Of a stretch of 64,000 nt of DNA, positions 60,545 to 64,000 are shown piece after piece. The position numbers were made by a program, and so were the translations under genes. The notes below the pieces were generated by a model, which ran no database searches, was not told the origin of the DNA, and saw nothing but the letters and a program-made list of their open reading frames with translations. Numbering within the stretch: position 1 is the first letter of the stretch; every line of letters starts with the position of its first letter. The stretch is from Ehretia macrophylla (taxonomy: Eukaryota; Streptophyta; Magnoliopsida; Boraginales; Ehretiaceae). Location: positions 40,780,425-40,844,424 of the forward strand of contig CM075771.1 of assembly GCA_037974665.1 (NCBI GenBank), in the 5' to 3' direction.

Positions 60545-61101
60545 GTCATGTTGAGGGCACAATTCCTATATGTGTTAACTGTTCACAGTCCCAGCTTAGA
60601 GAGATGGCCCATTCAAAATGCCCAATGGGCTTAACGATAACCCATCTGCTTCAACAATGGAGCATCCTCACAAGATATGATATCGACACGTTTTAGTGCC
60701 CTCTGATGTCCAGGGAGTCAGGTTGTCATACTTTTAACAGCTCATGACGAACGATCCGGGACGAAAAAACAAAGCAAAAGAAGAAAAGTGGCCTGAAATT
60801 GATGAAAAAGTTCAATCTTGGGCTCCAAAAGCATGCACAGCGAGCAAGCTGGCTGCCCCCGTTGTAGAGCTCTCAGAGAGCTTTGCAACGGTATGTTGTC
60901 CACCGCGTAACTCCTTACGGATCAAAAGTTATGGGCACCAGAGCGACGGAGACCTGGTCACAAACCCTACGCCCTTGGTTTGCTGGCCCGGCCTCTACGT
61001 GAAGCAAAGTTGTCTTGCCCAATGTTCTGTGGGATTCGGTAATAGAAATTTGGTGGATAAAGTAACTAGGCAACCCTAACCAGGGCAAAAAAAATTGAAA
61101 A

Positions 61102-61221
61102 GGGGGTGCAACACGAGGACTTCCCAGGGGGTCACCCATCCTAGTATTACTCTCGCCCAAGCACGCTTAAATTCGGAGTTCTGATCGGATCCGGTGCATT
61201 AGTACTAGTATGATCGTACTC
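61102..61221 (-). rRNA. 5S rRNA gene copy 69
   Basis: About 7 substitutions (gtattac, cttaaattc, gatcgg, agtactag, gtactc). It pairs with copy 58. Confidence 0.89.
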
Positions 61222-61778
61222 GTCATGTTGAGGGCACAATTCCTATATGTGTTAACGGTTCACAGTGCCAGCGTAGAGAGATCGCCCATTCAAAAGGCAC
61301 AATGGGCTTAACGACAACCCATCCGCTTCAACAACGCAGAATCCTCGCAAGACGTGATATTGACACATTGTAGGGCCCTCTAATGTCCTGCGAGTCATGT
61401 TGTCGTCCTTTTAACAGCTCACGACGTATGATCCGAGACGAAAAAATAGAGCAAAAGAAGAAAAGTAGACTGAAACTGATGAAAACGTTTGATTTTGGGC
61501 TCCAAAAATGGGCACAACGAGCAATCTAGCTACGCCCGTCGTAGAGCTCTCAGAGAGCTTTGCAACGGTATGCTGTGCGCCGTGTAACTCCTTACGGATC
61601 AAAAGTTATGGGCACCGGAGCGACGGAGGCCTGGTCACAAACCATACGCCCTCGGTTTGCGGGCCCGACCTCTACATGAAGAGAAGTTGTTTTGCCCAAT
61701 GTTCCATGGGATTTGGTAATAGAGATTTGGTGGATAAAGTATCTTGGCAACCCTAACCAGGGCAAAAAAAATTGAAAT

Positions 61779-61898
61779 GGGGGTGCAACACGAGGACTTC
61801 CTAAGGGGTCACCCATCCTAGTACTACTCTCGCCCAAGCAAGCTTAACTTCGGAGTTCTGATCGGATCCGGTGCATTAGTGCTGGTATGATCATACCC
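61779..61898 (-). rRNA. 5S rRNA gene copy 70
   Basis: About 6 substitutions (cctaagg, caagctt, gatcgg, gatcata). It pairs with copy 59. Confidence 0.89.
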
Positions 61899-62454
61899 AT
61901 CATGTTGAGGGTACAATTCCTATATGTGTTAACGGTTCACAATGTCAGCCTAGAGAGATGGCCCATTCAAAATGCCCAATGGGCTTAACGACAACCCATC
62001 CGCTTCAACAACGCAGCATCCTCGCAAGACGTGATATCGACACGTTGTAGGGCCTCTGATGTCCCGCGAGTCATGTTGTCATCCTTTTAACAGCTCACGA
62101 CGTATGATCCGAGACGGAAAAATAGAGCAAAAGAAGAAAAGTGGACTAAAATTGATGAAAACGTTCGATTTTGGGCTCCAAAAATGAGCACAACGAGCAA
62201 TCTAGCTACGCCCGTTGTAAAGCTCTCAAAAAGCTTTGCAACGGTATGCTGTACGCCGTGTAACTCCTTACGGATCAAAAGTTATGGGCACCGGAGCAAC
62301 GGAGGCCTGGTCACAAACCCTACGCCCTCGGTTTGCCAGCCCGGCCTCTACGTGAAGCAAAGTTGTCTTGCCCAATGTTCTGTGGGATTCAGTCATAGAG
62401 ATTTTGTGGATAAAGTATCTTGGCAACCCTAACCAGGGCAAAAAAAATTGAAAA

Positions 62455-62574
62455 TGGGGTGCAACACGAGTACTTCCAAATGGGTTACCCATCCTAGTAC
62501 TACTCTCGCCCAAGCATGCTTAACTTCGGAGTTCTGATGGGATCCAGTGCATTAATGCTGGTATGATCGCACCC
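62455..62574 (-). rRNA. 5S rRNA gene copy 71, last in window
   Basis: About 9 substitutions (cgagtac, ccaaatggg, ttaccc, catgctt, ccagtg, attaatg). It pairs with copy 60. Its unit is cut at 63105 by the next LTR. Confidence 0.88.
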
Positions 62575-63105
62575 GTCATGTTTAGGGCATAATTCCTATA
62601 TGTGTTAATGGTTCACAGAGCCAGCCTACAGAGATGGCCCATTCAAAAGGCCCAATGGGCTTAACGACAACCTATCCGCTTCAACAATGCAGCATCCTCA
62701 CAAGACGTGATATCGACACATTGTAGGGCCCTCTGATGTCCCGCGAGTCAGGTTGTCATCCTTTTAACAACTCACGACGTACGATCCGGGACGAAAAAAC
62801 AGAGCGAAAGAAGAAAAGTGGTCTGAAACTGATGAAAACGTTCGATTTTGGGCTCCAAACAGGGGCACAGCGGGCAAGCTGGCTGCCTCTTTCGTTGAGC
62901 TCTGAGAGAGCTTTGCAACGGTATGCTGTGCCCCCACATAACTCCTTACGGATAAAAAGTTATGGGCACCGGAGCGACGGAGACCTGGTCGCAAACCCTA
63001 CGCCCTCGGTTTGTGGGCCCGGCCACTACGTGAAGCGAAATTGTCTTGCCCAATGTTTTGTGGGATTTGGTAATAGAGATTTGGGGGATAAAGTATCTTG
63101 GCAAC

Positions 63106-64000
63106 TGTGAGGCCCGACCCCGATTTGCGTGCGAAACCTAACTTCGTGTGCCCTAACCTAGATTTGCGTGCCATGACCTAGGTTTGAGAATTGTATTTAG
63201 TTTTGTGTGCCTTGCATTGAATTTCGTGCATTCATATAGGGTTACGTGCGTTTACTTGAAAAATGTGCACTCGTCTCGTAGTTCGTGTCCTACCTCGAAG
63301 TGCGTGCCCTAAACCTAGGAAAGCGTGTCTTCACGCTAATCAAGAAAGCATCTTACACGAAGCACTAGACTATTAAACAATCCTACAAAATCCACTATCA
63401 ATATAATAATCCAAATTCCATTCACTAGAAGACAAAAATGCACCAAACACTAGACATTCCTTATTCTTTATTCTTTATTCTTTTTGCATTTTCAACACAC
63501 AACAATTAACACCCAAAAGATGACAAGAATTCAGCCATTTCATTAGCCTTGGCCGACCATACCATGGTTTTGCACAAGGTTTGAGCATTTTTTTTTATTC
63601 TATTGCATGCAAAGACAAAATATGACATAAGGCATTAAAAAATTGCTCAAATTGCTCGCAATTTCTTCACCATTCTCGGCCATAGCATTTTGCCCATGCT
63701 TAACATTTCAAATTAAAGTATTTTGAAGACACAAAGCTGAAAATGGGCTGCCCAATGCCGACATTCTCCTCAAAAATTGCCAAGACCTTCATTTGGTTGT
63801 CATTTCTCTCATTTCCTCTCACAAACTCTCTCTCCTCTCATTCTTCTCTCTCCATTTCGGTCCTTGGCTGAACTCTCATCATCCTTGTTAGTCTTCATAC
63901 TCCTTGGTCGAACAAGGCAAGCAAACCATCAAGAAAACCAAGCAAACAAGCTAGAGTTCGAAAATTTCTCTTGCATGCGCATTTGAAGCTTCATTTCGGC
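63106..64000 (+). mobile_element. Start of a further LTR of the same family, cut by window end
   Basis: It starts TGTGAGGCCCGACC after cttggcaac, where spacers elsewhere continue with cctaacc. The 895 bp seen match the solo LTR at 496 closely, including the block around 63637-63840 that differs from the complete element. Whether this is a solo LTR or the 5' LTR of a complete element cannot be told here. It has the same orientation as the other two insertions. Confidence 0.93.

Larger units (their letters stand above)
60080..62600. repeat. Multi-unit duplication, copy 2 (partner at -7400)
   Basis: Partner of about 52680-55200, with gene-by-gene matching at a constant 7400-bp offset. Similarity fades beyond about 62600, where the partner unit has the 38-bp deletion and this one does not. 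Confidence 0.85.
40036..63105 (-). repeat. 5S rDNA tandem array, block B (34 genes)
   Basis: Same unit and strand as block A, with spacing of 674-678 bp apart from one 639-bp unit. The stretches between the listed 5S genes are spacers of about 557 bp with no other gene seen. Block B differs from A in having clear multi-unit duplications (two-unit repeat at about 56.2-59.8 kb; 7400-bp-offset copies at about 52.7-55.2 and 60.1-62.6 kb). It also has a recurring spacer variant, marked by cccagcttagag or cccaacttagag with gatgaaaaagttcaat, in the units after 44910, 48289, 53025, 57046, 58397 and 60425. It ends where the LTR at 63106 enters a spacer. Confidence 0.95.

Noticed and set aside
1-63105. 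Dozens of 60-138 codon open frames recurring on both strands (for example frames starting MGESSTRMGDPLGSPRV, MIRKELRGAQHTV or containing VVELSESFATVCC)
   Set aside because: They repeat once per 677-bp 5S unit, cross the 5S gene itself, exist in several frames on both strands, and are lost by stops or indels in many units. They are by-products of the rDNA repeat, not a protein family.
4089-63105. Regular spacing suggestive of a CRISPR array or a satellite DNA
   Set aside because: The unit is 677 bp and contains a full plant 5S rRNA gene with promoter and terminator. It is 5S rDNA.
1-64000. A previously undescribed defence, toxin or biosynthetic system
   Set aside because: Apart from the 5S genes and the retrotransposon proteins I see no coding region with recognisable or conserved protein features.

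Overview
This is plant nuclear DNA. It is a long tandem array of 5S ribosomal RNA genes, all on the minus strand, interrupted by insertions of one family of Ty3/Gypsy chromovirus LTR retrotransposon (Tekay/Del type), all on the plus strand. The 5S genes match the angiosperm 5S consensus in length (about 120 nt) and sequence. The upstream spacer has the plant 5S promoter layout: a TATA-like box near -28, a C-rich step near -12 and C at -1. I cannot name the species. I see no host protein-coding gene, tRNA, snRNA or CRISPR array.

Layout. 1-495: end of a 5S spacer. 496-4088: a solo LTR (3.59 kb). 4089-28689: array block A with 37 5S genes. 28690-40035: a nearly complete element of 11.3 kb with a perfect 5-bp target duplication (CTACG). 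It has a 3.6-kb 5' LTR, a primer binding site, gag, pol (protease, reverse transcriptase, RNase H, integrase, chromodomain), a polypurine tract and a 3' LTR shortened by about 660 bp. 40036-63105: array block B with 34 5S genes. 63106-64000: the first 0.9 kb of a further LTR that runs off the window. The 5S unit is 676-677 bp almost throughout (gene 120 bp, spacer about 557 bp). Exceptions are deleted units starting near 5461 (385 bp), 20055 (651 bp) and 55055 (639 bp).

The array looks old and poorly homogenised. None of the 71 copies equals the consensus; most differ at 4-10 positions, and the copy at 48289-48408 is closest, with one difference. Many changes fall on CpG sites inside the internal promoter, as expected from deamination of methylated cytosine. 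Block B carries readable duplication history: a 1351-bp two-unit higher-order repeat (about 56.2-59.8 kb) and a 2.5-kb block repeated at an offset of exactly 7400 bp.

The retrotransposon cannot move on its own proteins. Gag has an in-frame stop, gag and pol are out of frame at the zinc knuckles, integrase has an in-frame stop, and the third catalytic residue of the integrase D,D35E triad is Lys instead of Glu. The three insertions share orientation and all sit within a few bases of one of two CCCTA-type (telo-box-like) motifs that recur in each spacer. I found no new defence or mobile system; the interest lies in the array's decay, its duplication structure and this insertion pattern. Most short open frames on both strands are by-products of the repeated unit and are not genes.
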